49,497 bases of DNA from Rhodobiaceae bacterium (lineage in GTDB: Bacteria > Pseudomonadota > Alphaproteobacteria > Rhizobiales > Tepidamorphaceae). The notes beneath the pieces were generated by a model, which saw only the letters and a list, made by a program, of their open reading frames with translations, searched no databases and was not told the origin of the DNA. The stretch is from the NCBI GenBank assembly GCA_007118805.1, contig SKQW01000045.1, positions 1 through 49,497 of the forward strand, in the 5' to 3' direction. Positions 1-15,430 of the stretch are shown here, in pieces; the first letter of the stretch is position 1, and each line of letters starts with the position of its first letter. The translations under genes were made by a program, and so were the position numbers.

Positions 1-1015
1 CGACGAGGCGGAAGGACAGCTTCGCCGAGGCCTGTGAGGGAATCACGGTCTTGGTGCCGGCGCCGGTATAGCCGCCGATGATGCCATTCACTTCGCAGGT
101 CGGCCGGGCCCAGACCTGCTCCAACACGCTCCGTCCGGCTTCTCCGGCCGGCAGGGACAGGCCAACCTCTTCAAGAAAGGCGGAGTCGTCGAAGCCAAGG
201 CCATCCCATTGCTGATGCAATTGCTCGGAAAGCTCGGATACGCCTTCATAGAAGCCCGGTATCTGCACCTTACCGTCCTCGCCGTGCAGATCGGCGAGGA
301 TTCGGGTGAGAACGCGGATCGGGTTGCGGGCCGCGCCACCATACATGCCGGAATGAAGGTCGCGCGACGGCCCCGTCACGATCACCTCTTCCAGCAGTAG
401 TCCGCGCAGCATGGTGGTGATCGCCGGCGTGTCAGGGTCCCACATCGTCGTGTCGCAGACGAGCGCAATGTCGGCCTTTAGCTCCTCGGCGTGGGTCTTG
501 AGAAAGGGCGCAAGGCTCTTTGAGCCCGACTCCTCTTCGCCCTCGATCAGTATGGTGACGGGCAGGGGCAGGCTTCCAGTCTCGCCGATGATGGCACGGC
601 AGGCCTCGATGAATGTCATGAGCTGGCCCTTGTCGTCCGAGGTGCCGCGCCCGATGATCTGCTTGCCGCGTGGCCCGTCGGCCAGTCCCGGCTCGAAGGG
701 CGGCGTTTGCCACTGCTCGAGCGGGTCCGGGGGCTGGACGTCGTAGTGACCGTAAAACAGAAGGTGCGGCGCCGCGGTGCCGCGCTCGGGTCCACCATGG
801 GCGACGACCATCGGCTGGCCGCCCGTTTCCCGTGTCGAGGCAGCAAAGCCCAGCGCCGTGAGCTGGTCCGCCAGCCATTGGGCGGCGGCACGACAGTCGT
901 CGTCATGGGTAGGGTCGGTTGAAATGCTGGGAATGCGCAAGAGCTGGAACAGCCGTTCGAGGCTGTCCTCAATGCCACTGTCGATATGGTGGAGAATGCT
1001 GTCGAGCCGGGTCAT
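1..1015 (-). CDS. M20 family metallo-dipeptidase (partial, C-terminus beyond window start)
   Basis: Minus-strand reading from ATG at 1015 gives MTRLDSILHHIDSGIEDSLERLFQLLRIPSISTDPTHDDDCRAAAQWLADQL...MVVAHGGPERGTAAPHLLFYGHYDVQPPDPLEQW..., with M20 motifs (GHYDVQP, GRGTSDDKGQ, EGEEESGS). Open at the window edge. Confidence 0.9.
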   Translation of the reverse strand, partial: MTRLDSILHHIDSGIEDSLERLFQLLRIPSISTDPTHDDDCRAAAQWLADQLTALGFAASTRETGGQPMVVAHGGPERGTAAPHLLFYGHYDVQPPDPLEQWQTPPFEPGLADGPRGKQIIGRGTSDDKGQLMTFIEACRAIIGETGSLPLPVTILIEGEEESGSKSLAPFLKTHAEELKADIALVCDTTMWDPDTPAITTMLRGLLLEEVIVTGPSRDLHSGMYGGAARNPIRVLTRILADLHGEDGKVQIPGFYEGVSELSEQLHQQWDGLGFDDSAFLEEVGLSLPAGEAGRSVLEQVWARPTCEVNGIIGGYTGAGTKTVIPSQASAKLSFRLV

Positions 1016-1271
1016 GCGATGCCTGCTGAGCGTTGTTCTTGACGATCGAGCGCGGGAGCTGCGCTCGCCGGCAGGTGTAGTCGAGGCCAGTCCCGTTGGC
1101 CAGTCCGTCCGAGCATATCGGCCACCGCAGCCGGGGCGGATGGTGTGCCATGCGCATGGAGGTTGAAAGCGTCTCGGATTGTTGCCATTGCAGCAATGCG
1201 ACCGACGCGGCGTTGCTTGCCACCCGGTGGTGCGAAATGCAGAATGCCGGACTGTCTTTGGAGGTCTCCCG

Positions 1272-1625
1272 ATGCAGGAGTTGGTCTCTCGGCTCATGGA
1301 GCAGGCGGATCTGAACGAGGATCAGGCGCGCCGGACGATCGCAATCGTCATCGGGTTCCTCAAGGATGCCGGCCCGCGCGACGAGGTCGAGACGCTAATG
1401 GCGCAGTTGCCCGGGGCACGCAAGGTCGAGTCGCCGTTCGATGGCAGCTTCACCGGTCCGATGGGAGCAATGGCCGCCTTCAACGCGTTATCCGCGTCAG
1501 GGTTGGGCATGACTCAGATGCAGGCCGCGACCCGCGAATTCGTTGTATACGCCAAGGAACAGGCCGACGAGGAGACCGTGAACCACGTCATCCGGTCGAT
1601 TCCAGGACTGAGTCAGTTCGTTTGA
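1272..1625 (+). CDS. small conserved hypothetical protein (DUF2267/DUF2780-like)
   Basis: Internal ATG of ORF 1179..1625: MQELVSRLMEQADLNEDQARRTIAIVIGFLKDAGPRDEVETLMAQLPGA..., helical small-domain pattern. Confidence 0.65.
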   Translation: MQELVSRLMEQADLNEDQARRTIAIVIGFLKDAGPRDEVETLMAQLPGARKVESPFDGSFTGPMGAMAAFNALSASGLGMTQMQAATREFVVYAKEQADEETVNHVIRSIPGLSQFV

Positions 1626-1682
1626 CGGGCGGCGACGAAACTGGTTGCGAAGACTCGATGCCCCGCCCCGGTTGATCCGACA

Positions 1683-3664
1683 ATGAATGATCTCAGATTT
1701 GATGACTTTCCCCGGAGCGATATGTCCGCCTGGGCAGCGCTGGTGGAGCGCATCGTCAAGGACCCGTCCGGGCCGCAAGCGCTCGTAACGCGAACCCGCG
1801 ACGATATCCCCGTCGAGCCGCTTTACCCCCAACGCCATCCCGGTCGGGCGGTGGAGGCCCGTAGCGGACGCTGGCGGGTGTTTCAACGCGTCGATCATCC
1901 CGATGTCAAAGAGGCGAATGCTCTCGCCATAAGTGATATCGAGGGGGGCGCCGAGGGGCTGGAGATCGTTTTTCCCGGCAGCGCCGCCGCCCACGGATAC
2001 GGTGTCGGCGTCACCAATCTGAACGAGTTCGACCGGTTGCTGGACGGGGTGGATCTCGAGACGGTCCCCCTTCGGCTCGACGGCGGTTACGAGGTGCGTC
2101 AGGCCGTGGGGCTCGTCGCCGCGCTGGTGGAGCGTCGGAGAGCCGATCCCGCCAGGATCGATGTCGTTGCCGAATCCGATCCCGCCAACGGGCTGTTTTC
2201 CGGGGGTCGTCTTGTGGTGCCCTACGAGATCGCGGGCAATTGGGGGGCCGACATGGTGTTCGGCCTCCTGAAACGCGGGCTGCGCCTTCCGGTGTTTGTG
2301 GGGGAGGGACGCGCAGTTCATGCCGCCGGCGGTACGGAGGTGCAGGAGCTGGCCTATGCGTTGGCCTCGGCACTGGAGCATTTGCGCATGCTGGAATCGC
2401 GCGGTGTCGCGATCGAGGACGCCGCTGGGATGGTCACCGTCACCCTGGCAGCCGACGCTGACCAGTTTCTCACCATTGCCAAGCTGAGGGCGCTGCGTCT
2501 GACTTGGGCACGCGTGGCGGAAATGGCGCGCCTGCCGGATGCGACGATGAGGCTGCATGCCGAAACCTCGTGGCGCATGATGACCCGCTACGATCCGTGG
2601 GTGAACATATTGCGCGCAACCGTGGCAACGGCGGCGGCCGGGCTTGGCGGCGCCGACTCCGTGCTCACATTACCGTTTACGCAAGCCCGTGGCCTACCGA
2701 ACGCCTTCGCGCGGCGGATCGCTCGAAATCTCCAGCTTGTCCTGCTGCACGAGGCCGGGCTGGCCGATGTGTCCGATCCTGGCGCCGGGTCCGGCTATAT
2801 CGAGGCGATGACCGAGGCGCTTGCCGAGCGTGCCTGGGCGCGGTTTCGCGAGATCGAACGGGAAGGCGGTATTATCGCCGCGGTGCGTAGCGGCCGATTC
2901 CAGGCCGAGGTCCTCGACGCAAGAAGCCGGCGGATGGCCGATGCGGCACGGCGTGTCGAGTCTGTCGTGGGTGTTTCGGAATATCCCTGGCTCGAAGAAC
3001 TGCCGGTTGAAACGCTGCGCTGTGAGCCGCATGAGATACACAGCTCCGGTGAGCGGGTCGCGCTGCCGGAGCCTGGCAACGGTGAGCGGTTCGATGCCCT
3101 TGTTGCTCATATCCAACAGGGTGCGACCATGGCCGACCTGCTGGCCACCATCGGCTATGAATGGGAGCGGTCGAAAGCGGCGCCATGGTGGCGCATCGCG
3201 GAGCCCTTCGAGCGGTTGCGCGATGCCGCCGAGCCGCATCGTGCCCGCGGCGGCAGCCGACCCTCGATTTTTCTCGCCAATCTGGGAACCGAGGCGGAGT
3301 TTGCGACGCGATCGCGCTGGGCGCAGAACCTCCTAGCGGTAGGCGGTATCGCGGCGGTATCCGGGGCGGGTGGCAGCGATGCAAGCGAGATCGCCCGCGA
3401 GTTTGCCAACAGCGGCACGGGCGTTGCCTGCCTCTGTCCGGGCGAGGGCAGGGCGGACCTTGTTGCCGAGGCGGCGCGCTGGCTCAAGATGGCCGGCGCG
3501 CGCCACGTCCTGTGCGTCCGCCCTCCGGATGGAGAGGAAGCCCTGTTGCGCGAGGCAGGGGTGGATGTGCTGCTTTCTGAGGGATGTGATATCCTCGCGG
3601 AGTTGGAGGCGCTTCATGCCCGGCTGGCGCTTGGGGCAAAGCCATCAGGAGACGCCAGGTCATC

Positions 3665-3668
<4 letters not shown>
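1683..3668 (+). CDS. mutA: methylmalonyl-CoA mutase small (beta) subunit
   Basis: 661 aa; mutase-like TIM-barrel domain plus C-terminal domain lacking the DxHxxG cobalamin motif; overlaps mutB by ATGA. Confidence 0.9.
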
Positions 3669-5824
<2,156 letters not shown>

Positions 5825-5977
5825 GCCGGTTCGCCGGATCTGGTTAGAACGGCGGTCAATTCCTGTAATTGTCTCAGAAAGAATGCTGCCTGTCGAATTG
5901 ACACGGCGCCGGAGGTTCGTCCGCTTGGCTATCCACCTTGTCGTGGATGCTCACTGGGCGGATGCGGCGAGTGGGGG

Positions 5978-6053
<76 letters not shown>

Positions 6054-6126
6054 ACAGGGTCGCCGCCGCGACGGTCTTTAGGATATTCCGGTGAGGATGG
6101 CAACATGGGCGGCACGGCCCGTGGCG

Positions 6127-6540
6127 TCAATCCTCTTCGTCGTCGATATCTCCCTCGATCAGCGAGGAAACGTCGTCATCGTCGTCTTCCTCATCCTCCA
6201 GAAAGCTCTCGCCCTTGTCCGACTCTCCCAACGTGTCGCTATCCTCCAGATCGGGGACGTCGTCATCGGCGATGTCGGGTTCTGCTCGGCCGGTCTCGGC
6301 CTCCTCGGCGTCGGCTTCTTCCAGGCCGACCAGCGTCTCCTCGACCTCGTCGTCTTCGGCTGCAGGTTCGGCCGCCGGCGCTTCGGCCGGCTTGGTGGTC
6401 GCGAAATGCGTTAGCACCAAGCTCGCCACGTCGAAGGTGGCGCCGCATTTCGGGCATGTCATGGGATCGCGGTTTAGGTCATAGAACTTCGCGCCGCATT
6501 CAGTACACGAACGCTTTGTCCCCAGCTCTGGTTTGGCCAT
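6127..6540 (-). CDS. FYDLN acid family zinc-ribbon protein (TIGR02300-like)
   Basis: MAKPELGTKRSCTECGAKFYDLNRDPMTCPKCGATFD... two CxxC knuckles, FYDLN motif and a long Asp/Glu tail. Confidence 0.92.
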   Translation of the reverse strand: MAKPELGTKRSCTECGAKFYDLNRDPMTCPKCGATFDVASLVLTHFATTKPAEAPAAEPAAEDDEVEETLVGLEEADAEEAETGRAEPDIADDDVPDLEDSDTLGESDKGESFLEDEEDDDDDVSSLIEGDIDDEED

Positions 6541-6684
6541 CTCGGGTCACTCGTCTTGCTGACAGGCATATCCGGGGGCGTGCCGCATCCCCGACGCGGA
6601 ATCGGCCTGCACATAGTCGGTCGATCAAAGAGTGTCAAAGCGGAATCCGCACAAACTCAGTCTATGTGGTGCCGACCGACCTAG

Positions 6685-8750
<2,066 letters not shown>

Positions 8751-8983
8751 GCATAGATCGGCGAGGGTGCGTCTTTGGGCGTGCCCTGTTCGTGTTTCCG
8801 GCATGGGTCGCGTTTGGCGCCGGGCGCCTTGGGCCGCCCCGCACTTTTCCGGAGACGGACTCACCGCCTGGACGGATCTCAGTGCCGCCAAGGGCATCGT
8901 GACCATGCCAGGTAAGCAAGGACACCAGCCCCGCGCCGTGCGAACGGCCGGGTAACGAGAACGCAGCAGGAGCGTAAACCATC

Positions 8984-10825
8984 GTGGCCGTAGCCAGCAG
9001 CGAAAGTGAACAGTCACCCACGCGCGAAGATTTCGCGGCCCTCCTCGAAGAGAGCTTTACCCAATCCACCCTCGAGGAGGGCTCTGTCGTCAAGGGGCGC
9101 GTGGTCGCCATCGAAAAGGACATGGCGGTCGTCGATGTCGGGCTGAAGACAGAAGGGCGGATACCGCTCAAGGAGTTCGGTGCGCCAGGCCGCGATAGCA
9201 GCCTCAAGGTTGGCGACGAGGTCGAGGTTTATCTCGAGCGTGTGGAGAACGCGCTCGGCGAGGCGGTTATCAGTCGCGACAAGGCACGTCGCGAGGAAAG
9301 CTGGGAGCGGCTGGAAAAGGCTTTCGAGGCGGGAGAAAAGGTCGAAGGCCAGATCTTCAATTCGGTCAAGGGCGGCTTCACCGTCGATCTCGATGGCGCG
9401 GTCGCCTTCCTGCCGCGCAGTCAGGTCGACATTCGCCCGGTGCGCGACGTCGGCCCGCTGATGAACACGCCGCAGCCCTTCCAGATTCTCAAGATGGACC
9501 GGCGGCGCGGCAACATCGTCGTCTCAAGGCGCACGGTGCTTGAGGAAACCCGCGCCGAACAGCGCTCGGAACTGGTGCAGAGCCTCGAAGAGGGGCAGAT
9601 CATCGAAGGGGTGGTCAAGAATATCACCGATTATGGCGCCTTCGTCGATCTCGGCGGGATCGACGGGCTGCTGCACGTTACCGATATTGCGTGGCGGCGC
9701 ATCAACCATCCCACCGAGGTCCTCGCCGTCGGTCAGACGGTGAAGGTGCGGATCATCCGCATCAACCACGAGACCCAGCGGATCTCGCTTGGTATGAAGC
9801 AGCTCGAGGAGGATCCCTGGGAGGGAGTCGTGGCCAAATATCCGGTGGACGCCAAGTTCACCGGGCGGGTCACCAACATCACCGACTACGGTGCCTTCGT
9901 GGAGCTCGAGCCGGGCGTCGAAGGGCTCATCCACGTCTCCGAGATGAGCTGGACAAAGAAGAACGTGCATCCGGGCAAGATCGTCTCGACCTCCCAGGAG
10001 GTCGAGGTCATGGTGCTCGAGGTCGACCCGGTCAAGCGGCGCATCTCGCTCGGCCTCAAGCAGACGCTTGCCAATCCGTGGCAGGAGTTCGCCGACAATC
10101 ATCCCGTCGGCAGCGAGGTCGAGGGTGAGGTTAAGAACAAGACCGAGTTCGGGCTGTTCATCGGTCTTGATGGGGACGTGGACGGAATGGTCCACCTGTC
10201 GGATCTCGACTGGAACCGTCCCGGCGAGCAGGTCATCGAAGAATTCAACCGCGGCGACGCGGTCCGCGTCGTAGTGCTCGATGTCGATGTAGAGAAGGAG
10301 CGCATTTCGCTCGGCGTCAAGCAGCTCCAGGGCGATCCCTTCGCCGCGGCGGAGGAAACAGGCGATCTGCGCAAGGGGGCGGTCGTGACCTGCGAGGTCG
10401 CCGAGGTGCGGGACAATGGCATCGAGGTGAAACTCGTCGGCACCGATCTCACGGCCTTCATCCGTCGATCCGATCTGGCGCGCGACCGCTCCGAGCAACG
10501 CCCCGAGCGCTTCGCGGTGGGTCAGAAGGTCGATGCAAGGGTGACCCAGTTCGACCGCAAGGCGCGCAAGGTGTCGGTGTCGATCAAGGCTCTGGAGATC
10601 GCGGAAGAGAAGCAGGCGGTGGCCCAGTACGGCTCGACCGACTCCGGCGCTTCGCTTGGCGACATACTCGGTGCGGCCTTGCGCCAGCGTGAGCAGAGCG
10701 ATGGCGGCGAGCCCGAAGCCGAGACCGCCAGCGCGGCACAGGAGGTCAGCTCCGATGCTGCCGACAGTAGTGAGCAGGATGCTGTCGAGGGCGACGCGAG
10801 CGAGGCAGACAAGAAGTCCGATTAG
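8984..10825 (+). CDS. rpsA: 30S ribosomal protein S1
   Basis: 613 aa with repeated S1 domains (GVVKNITDYGAFVDLGGIDGLLHVTDIAW etc.) and an acidic C-terminal tail. Confidence 0.97.
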   Translation: MAVASSESEQSPTREDFAALLEESFTQSTLEEGSVVKGRVVAIEKDMAVVDVGLKTEGRIPLKEFGAPGRDSSLKVGDEVEVYLERVENALGEAVISRDKARREESWERLEKAFEAGEKVEGQIFNSVKGGFTVDLDGAVAFLPRSQVDIRPVRDVGPLMNTPQPFQILKMDRRRGNIVVSRRTVLEETRAEQRSELVQSLEEGQIIEGVVKNITDYGAFVDLGGIDGLLHVTDIAWRRINHPTEVLAVGQTVKVRIIRINHETQRISLGMKQLEEDPWEGVVAKYPVDAKFTGRVTNITDYGAFVELEPGVEGLIHVSEMSWTKKNVHPGKIVSTSQEVEVMVLEVDPVKRRISLGLKQTLANPWQEFADNHPVGSEVEGEVKNKTEFGLFIGLDGDVDGMVHLSDLDWNRPGEQVIEEFNRGDAVRVVVLDVDVEKERISLGVKQLQGDPFAAAEETGDLRKGAVVTCEVAEVRDNGIEVKLVGTDLTAFIRRSDLARDRSEQRPERFAVGQKVDARVTQFDRKARKVSVSIKALEIAEEKQAVAQYGSTDSGASLGDILGAALRQREQSDGGEPEAETASAAQEVSSDAADSSEQDAVEGDASEADKKSD

Positions 10826-10887
10826 CCGTGGCTGCCACGGGCGCGCCGGGCAGCCCCGTGCTGGCTTGAAGCGGAGGCTCAAGGAGG

Positions 10888-11856
10888 ATGGCCCTCGACG
10901 CCGACCAGATCGTTGAGCGACGGCGTCTGCGTCGCCGGGTCTCGCTTTGGCGTGTGCTGGCCATCATCCTGGCGGGCGTCGCTGTGGTTGCCGGCCTCGC
11001 GGCTGCCGGGGCCACAATCTTTGATCCGCGACCGACGCATGTCGCGCGGGTCGAGATGTCCGGGCTCATCACCGGCGGTCGCGGCCAGATCGAGATGCTG
11101 CGCCGGATCGCGGAGAGCAGTTCGGTGCGCGCCCTCGTGGTCGTGGTCGACAGCCCGGGCGGGACGACCGCCGGCTCGGAGGCGATCTACGACGCAATCC
11201 GCAAGGTTGCCGAGGAAAAGCCCGTCGTCGCCCAGCTCGAAACCGTGGCGGCCTCTGGAGGCTATGCGGTGGCGCTCGCCGCCGACCATATTGTCGCACG
11301 ACAGAATACGATTACCGGATCGATTGGCGTCGTCATGCAGTGGGCCGACGTGCGGGATCTGTTGGAGTCGCTCGGCGTGGAGGTCGAGTCCGTCAAGAGC
11401 GATCCGCTAAAGGCGGCGCCTTCGCCCTTCGAGCCGACGAGTGAGGAGGCGCGCGCCATGCTGCGCGGCATGGTCGAAGACTCCTATGACTGGTTTATCG
11501 GGCTCGTCGCGGAACGGCGCGGGCTTGATCCGGACCAGGTTCGAGCCGTGGGCGATGGGCGCGTCATGACCGGCCGCCAGGCCTTGGCCGCAGCGCTTGT
11601 CGATGCACTGGGTGGCGAAGACGAAGCCCGCGACTGGCTTGCCGAGACCCATGACATCGACCGGGATACATCCATTCGGAACTGGCGGCCTTCCAGCTCT
11701 ATCAGCGGGATTGGGTCGGGCAGAGCGGTGGCCTGGCTCGCTCGGGTTGTGGGCCTTGAGGCGTTCGCCCAGACAGTTGAACGGAGACTGGCGACCGGGG
11801 GGGTTGGACTTGACGGTCTGGTGTCTGTCTGGCACCCTCAAGTACTTGAAGAATAA
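10888..11856 (+). CDS. sppA: signal peptide peptidase SppA (S49 family)
   Basis: N-terminal TM segment; VVDSPGGTTAGSEAIYDAIRKV, ASGGYAVALAADHIVA, GSIGVV motifs. Confidence 0.93.
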   Translation: MALDADQIVERRRLRRRVSLWRVLAIILAGVAVVAGLAAAGATIFDPRPTHVARVEMSGLITGGRGQIEMLRRIAESSSVRALVVVVDSPGGTTAGSEAIYDAIRKVAEEKPVVAQLETVAASGGYAVALAADHIVARQNTITGSIGVVMQWADVRDLLESLGVEVESVKSDPLKAAPSPFEPTSEEARAMLRGMVEDSYDWFIGLVAERRGLDPDQVRAVGDGRVMTGRQALAAALVDALGGEDEARDWLAETHDIDRDTSIRNWRPSSSISGIGSGRAVAWLARVVGLEAFAQTVERRLATGGVGLDGLVSVWHPQVLEE

Positions 11857-11874
11857 TAGATTACGGGGGCGTTT

Positions 11875-12162
11875 ATGATAAAGTCAGAATTGGTGCAGCG
11901 GATCGCTGCGGCCAACCCGCATTTGTATCAACGCGATGTTGAACTGATTGTGAACACGATTCTGGATGAGATTACCGGCGCCCTTGAGCGGGGCGACCGT
12001 GTAGAGCTGCGGGGATTTGGTGCGTTTTCGGTCAAGAATCGTCCGGCAAGGATAGGCCGTAATCCGCGTACCGGCGACAAGGTTAAGGTCGACGAGAAGC
12101 ACGCGCCGTTCTTCAAGACAGGCAAGGAGATGCGCGAACGGCTGAATGGCGGTAGCTTGTAG
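11875..12162 (+). CDS. ihfB: integration host factor beta subunit
   Basis: [72 protein letters not shown]. Confidence 0.95.
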   Translation: MIKSELVQRIAAANPHLYQRDVELIVNTILDEITGALERGDRVELRGFGAFSVKNRPARIGRNPRTGDKVKVDEKHAPFFKTGKEMRERLNGGSL

Positions 12163-12212
12163 CGAGTGACGAATCGCTCGACACCCCGGTAGGGGATTGC
12201 CAGAGAGACGGA

Positions 12213-12566
12213 ATGGTGCGCCGCGTCTTGCAAGTCGTCATCCTGTTGCCGGTCGCGGTGGTGCTTGTTGCGTTCTCGCTGGCCAACCGTCACGCGGTGA
12301 CGGTTTCGCTCGATCCCTTCGGGGGCGCTGAGCCGTCGATGTCCTTGTCTTTGCCGCTTTTCGTTCTGATTTTCGCGGTTCTGCTGCTCGGCGTGCTGCT
12401 GGGTGGAGTGGGCGCATGGCTGCGTCAAGGACGGTGGCGGCGTCAGGCCCGGCAGGAGCATCGCGAGGCCGAGCGCTGGCGCCGGCGTGCAGAGGAGGAA
12501 GCGCGCCGGGCGGCACGGCAGGGCCCCGCGACGGCGCCTGCGGCGGCGTTGAGCGATCAGCGCTGA
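12213..12566 (+). CDS. lapA: LapA/DUF1049-like membrane protein
   Basis: Two TM helices (VVILLPVAVVLVAFSLANRHAVTVSLDPF; LPLFVLIFAVLLLGVLLGGVGAWL) followed by a basic tail; between ihfB and trpF as in many alphaproteobacteria. Confidence 0.75.
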   Translation: MVRRVLQVVILLPVAVVLVAFSLANRHAVTVSLDPFGGAEPSMSLSLPLFVLIFAVLLLGVLLGGVGAWLRQGRWRRQARQEHREAERWRRRAEEEARRAARQGPATAPAAALSDQR

Positions 12567-12669
12567 GCCATCGGCCCGACGTGCAGCGCCCACTGCTGTC
12601 ATGGATTGACCGTAGACTTCCGGTTTCGCGCGCTTTACCTATCGCGGGCGAAGGGAGACCTGCCGGCCA

Positions 12670-13362
12670 ATGTCCATCGGGGTGAAAATCTGCGGACTAA
12701 CCGACGCGTGTGGCCTCACGGCGGCGCTGGACAGCGGTGCCGATCTGCTTGGCTTCGTTTTCTTTCCGCCTAGCCCGCGCAATGTCACCGTGGCGCGGGC
12801 CGGCGAGTTGGCCGCCCCGGCGCGGGGAAAGGCAAGGATCGTGGCCCTCACAGTCGACGCTGACGATCGCACGCTGGACGCGATCATGGCGGGACTCGAA
12901 CCCGACCTCTTGCAGTTGCACGGCGGCGAAAGCCCGGCTCGCGCGGCAGAGTTGCGCACCCGATACGGGCGCCCTGTCATCAAGGCTTTGGGCGTTCGCA
13001 CCGCCCAGGATGTGGCTGCCGCGGCCAATTACGCCGGGGCCGTCGACCTCATACTGTTCGATGCCAAGCCGCCTAAGGGCGCCACGCGTCCTGGCGGGTT
13101 GGGACGCGCTTTCGACTGGACCCTGTTGGCCGGTCTTGACCTCACTGTGCCATTCGTGCTGTCCGGCGGGCTGGATCCTGAAACGGTCGGCGAAGCGGTG
13201 CGAATTGCCCGGCCTTACGCGGTCGACGTCTCGTCCGGGGTGGAGTCGGCGCCGGGCGTCAAGGACCCCGAGGCGGTGCGGCGGTTCATCGCCGAAGTTC
13301 GCAAGGCCTCGGTAGGCCATGCGGCGGTCGAGGCCGTGGCGGAGAAGGAAAGGATTGTCTAG
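12670..13362 (+). CDS. trpF: phosphoribosylanthranilate isomerase
   Basis: MSIGVKICGLTDACGLTAALDSGADLLGFVFFPPSPRNV...; ALGVRTAQD; SGGLDPETV; DVSSGVESAPGVKD. Confidence 0.96.
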   Translation: MSIGVKICGLTDACGLTAALDSGADLLGFVFFPPSPRNVTVARAGELAAPARGKARIVALTVDADDRTLDAIMAGLEPDLLQLHGGESPARAAELRTRYGRPVIKALGVRTAQDVAAAANYAGAVDLILFDAKPPKGATRPGGLGRAFDWTLLAGLDLTVPFVLSGGLDPETVGEAVRIARPYAVDVSSGVESAPGVKDPEAVRRFIAEVRKASVGHAAVEAVAEKERIV

Positions 13363-14580
13363 GTGAGCGCGCCTCAGCCCAACACCTTTCGCGCAGGTCC
13401 CGACGAGCGCGGGCATTTCGGGATGTTCGGCGGGCGCTTCGTCGCCGAGACGCTGATGCCGCTCATTCTTGAACTCGAACAGGCTTGGCATGCGGCCAAG
13501 GCTGACCCGGCGTTCGGGGCTGAGCTCAAACACCTATCGACCCATTATGCGGGGCGCCCCAGCCCGCTCTATTTCGCCGAGCGGCTGACCGAGCACCTTG
13601 GCGGCGCGAAGGTCTACTTCAAGCGCGACGAGCTCAATCACACAGGATCGCACAAGATCAATAACTGCCTCGGCCAGATCCTGCTCGCCCGGCGCATGGG
13701 CAAGACACGGATCATCGCCGAGACCGGCGCGGGTCAGCACGGCGTGGCCTCGGCCACCGTCGCGGCCCGCTTCGGCCTGCCCTGCGTCGTCTATATGGGC
13801 GCTACCGACGTGGAACGGCAGAAGCCGAACGTCTTTCGCATGAAGCTGCTGGGGGCTGAGGTGGTGCCGGTCACCTCGGGCGCCGGCACCCTCAAGGACG
13901 CGATGAACGAGGCGCTGCGCGACTGGGTGACCAATGTCGAGTCGACCTATTACATCATCGGAACCGCCGCCGGCCCGCATCCCTATCCGGAGCTGGTTCG
14001 CGACTTCCAGTCGGTGATTGGCACCGAGGTGCGCGAGCAGTTGATGGCCCAGGAGGGCAAACTGCCCGATGCGCTGGTCGCCTGCGTCGGCGGCGGCTCG
14101 AACGCCATCGGGCTCTTTCACCCCTTCCTCGATGACGCCGATGTGCGGATTTACGGCGTCGAGGCGGGCGGCCGCGGCCTTGAGGGCAACGAACACTGCG
14201 CCTCGCTTACCGCTGGGCGGCCGGGGGTCCTGCATGGCAATCGGACCTATCTGTTGCAGGACAGCGACGGACAGATCCTGGAAGGACATTCGATCTCGGC
14301 GGGGCTGGATTATCCCGGCATCGGGCCGGAGCATTCCTGGCTCAAGGACTCCGGCCGCGTTAGCTATGTGCCGGTGACCGACGACGAGGCGATGGAGGCG
14401 TTCCAGCTCTGCACCCGGCTCGAAGGGATCATTCCGGCGCTTGAGCCTGCGCATGCCCTGGCCCAGGTAATCAAGCTCGCCCCGACCATGAAGCGTCACG
14501 AGATCATTGTTATGAATTTGTGCGGCCGCGGCGACAAGGACGTCTTCACCGTCGGCCGGATGATGGGGTGGGACCTGTGA
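13363..14580 (+). CDS. trpB: tryptophan synthase beta chain
   Basis: GTG start; [38 protein letters not shown] motifs. Confidence 0.97.
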   Translation: MSAPQPNTFRAGPDERGHFGMFGGRFVAETLMPLILELEQAWHAAKADPAFGAELKHLSTHYAGRPSPLYFAERLTEHLGGAKVYFKRDELNHTGSHKINNCLGQILLARRMGKTRIIAETGAGQHGVASATVAARFGLPCVVYMGATDVERQKPNVFRMKLLGAEVVPVTSGAGTLKDAMNEALRDWVTNVESTYYIIGTAAGPHPYPELVRDFQSVIGTEVREQLMAQEGKLPDALVACVGGGSNAIGLFHPFLDDADVRIYGVEAGGRGLEGNEHCASLTAGRPGVLHGNRTYLLQDSDGQILEGHSISAGLDYPGIGPEHSWLKDSGRVSYVPVTDDEAMEAFQLCTRLEGIIPALEPAHALAQVIKLAPTMKRHEIIVMNLCGRGDKDVFTVGRMMGWDL

Positions 14581-15416
14581 CCAGCCGCATCGATAAGCGC
14601 TTTGCCGAACTTGCTCGAGAGGGCCGCGCCGGCCTCGTCACCTTCGTGATGGGCGGGGACCCGGACTATGACACCTCGCTTGAGATCCTCCGCGCTTTGC
14701 CGGCTGCCGGGGCCGATATTATCGAGATCGGCGTGCCGTTCTCAGACCCCATGGCCGACGGTCCGGCGATTCAGGCGGCCGGTCTGCGTGCGCTTGAGAA
14801 CGGCCAGACGCTGGCGCGCGCGCTCGACATGGTGAACGCCTTTCGTCAAGGCGACGATGTCACACCGATTGTCTTGATGGGCTATTACAACCCGATCTAT
14901 TCCTACGGGTCCGACCGCTTACTCGACGCGGCAAACGCGGCCGGGGTGGACGGCCTCATCGTGGTCGACCTGCCGCCGGAGGCCGATGACGAGCTGTGCC
15001 TGCCGGCCATGGGCCGCGGACTCAATTTCATTCGGCTGGCTGCGCCGACCACCGACGACAGGCGGCTGCCGACGGTGCTCTTGAATACCTCGGGTTTCGT
15101 CTATTACGTGTCCATCACCGGCATCACCGGTACGCAGGCGCCCGATGTGGCGGCGGTGTCGCAGGCTGTGGCGCGTATCAAGCGCCATACGGAATTGCCG
15201 GTGGCTGTGGGCTTTGGCGTCAAGACGCCGGAGCAGGCCGCGGCGATCGCCGCCGGCGCCGACGGTGTCGTCGTCGGCTCGGCACTGGTTGAGGCGCTGC
15301 GTGGTTCGTTGGACGGGGAGGGCCGCGCCACGACAGCTACCGTCGGGGCGGTCACGGATCTCGTTGCCGGTCTCGCCGCTGGTGTGCGTGGCGCCCGAGC
15401 CACCGCAGCGCAATAA
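14577..15416 (+). CDS. trpA: tryptophan synthase alpha chain
   Basis: GTG start overlapping the trpB stop ([63 protein letters not shown]). The upstream in-frame ATG at 14520 lies inside trpB. Confidence 0.96.
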   Translation: MTSRIDKRFAELAREGRAGLVTFVMGGDPDYDTSLEILRALPAAGADIIEIGVPFSDPMADGPAIQAAGLRALENGQTLARALDMVNAFRQGDDVTPIVLMGYYNPIYSYGSDRLLDAANAAGVDGLIVVDLPPEADDELCLPAMGRGLNFIRLAAPTTDDRRLPTVLLNTSGFVYYVSITGITGTQAPDVAAVSQAVARIKRHTELPVAVGFGVKTPEQAAAIAAGADGVVVGSALVEALRGSLDGEGRATTATVGAVTDLVAGLAAGVRGARATAAQ

Positions 15417-15430
15417 CGGAGCGAATTCGC

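Noticed and set aside
1626-1682. Possible B12 riboswitch upstream of mutA
   Set aside because: The gap is only 57 bp, too short for a cobalamin riboswitch, and no B12-box-like sequence was seen.
1497-2558. 353-aa minus-strand ORF opposite mutA
   Set aside because: Shadow ORF in high-GC coding DNA; mutA on the + strand is unmistakable and this translation has no recognizable motifs.
10830-10860. Possible terminator between rpsA and sppA
   Set aside because: Competing GGCTGCC/GGCAGCC and CACGGG/CCCGTG pairings exist but no T run follows; sppA starts 28 bp later, so termination is not supported.
9524-10882. 452-aa minus-strand ORF opposite rpsA
   Set aside because: Antisense shadow of the repetitive S1 domains; composition reflects reverse-complement codon bias.
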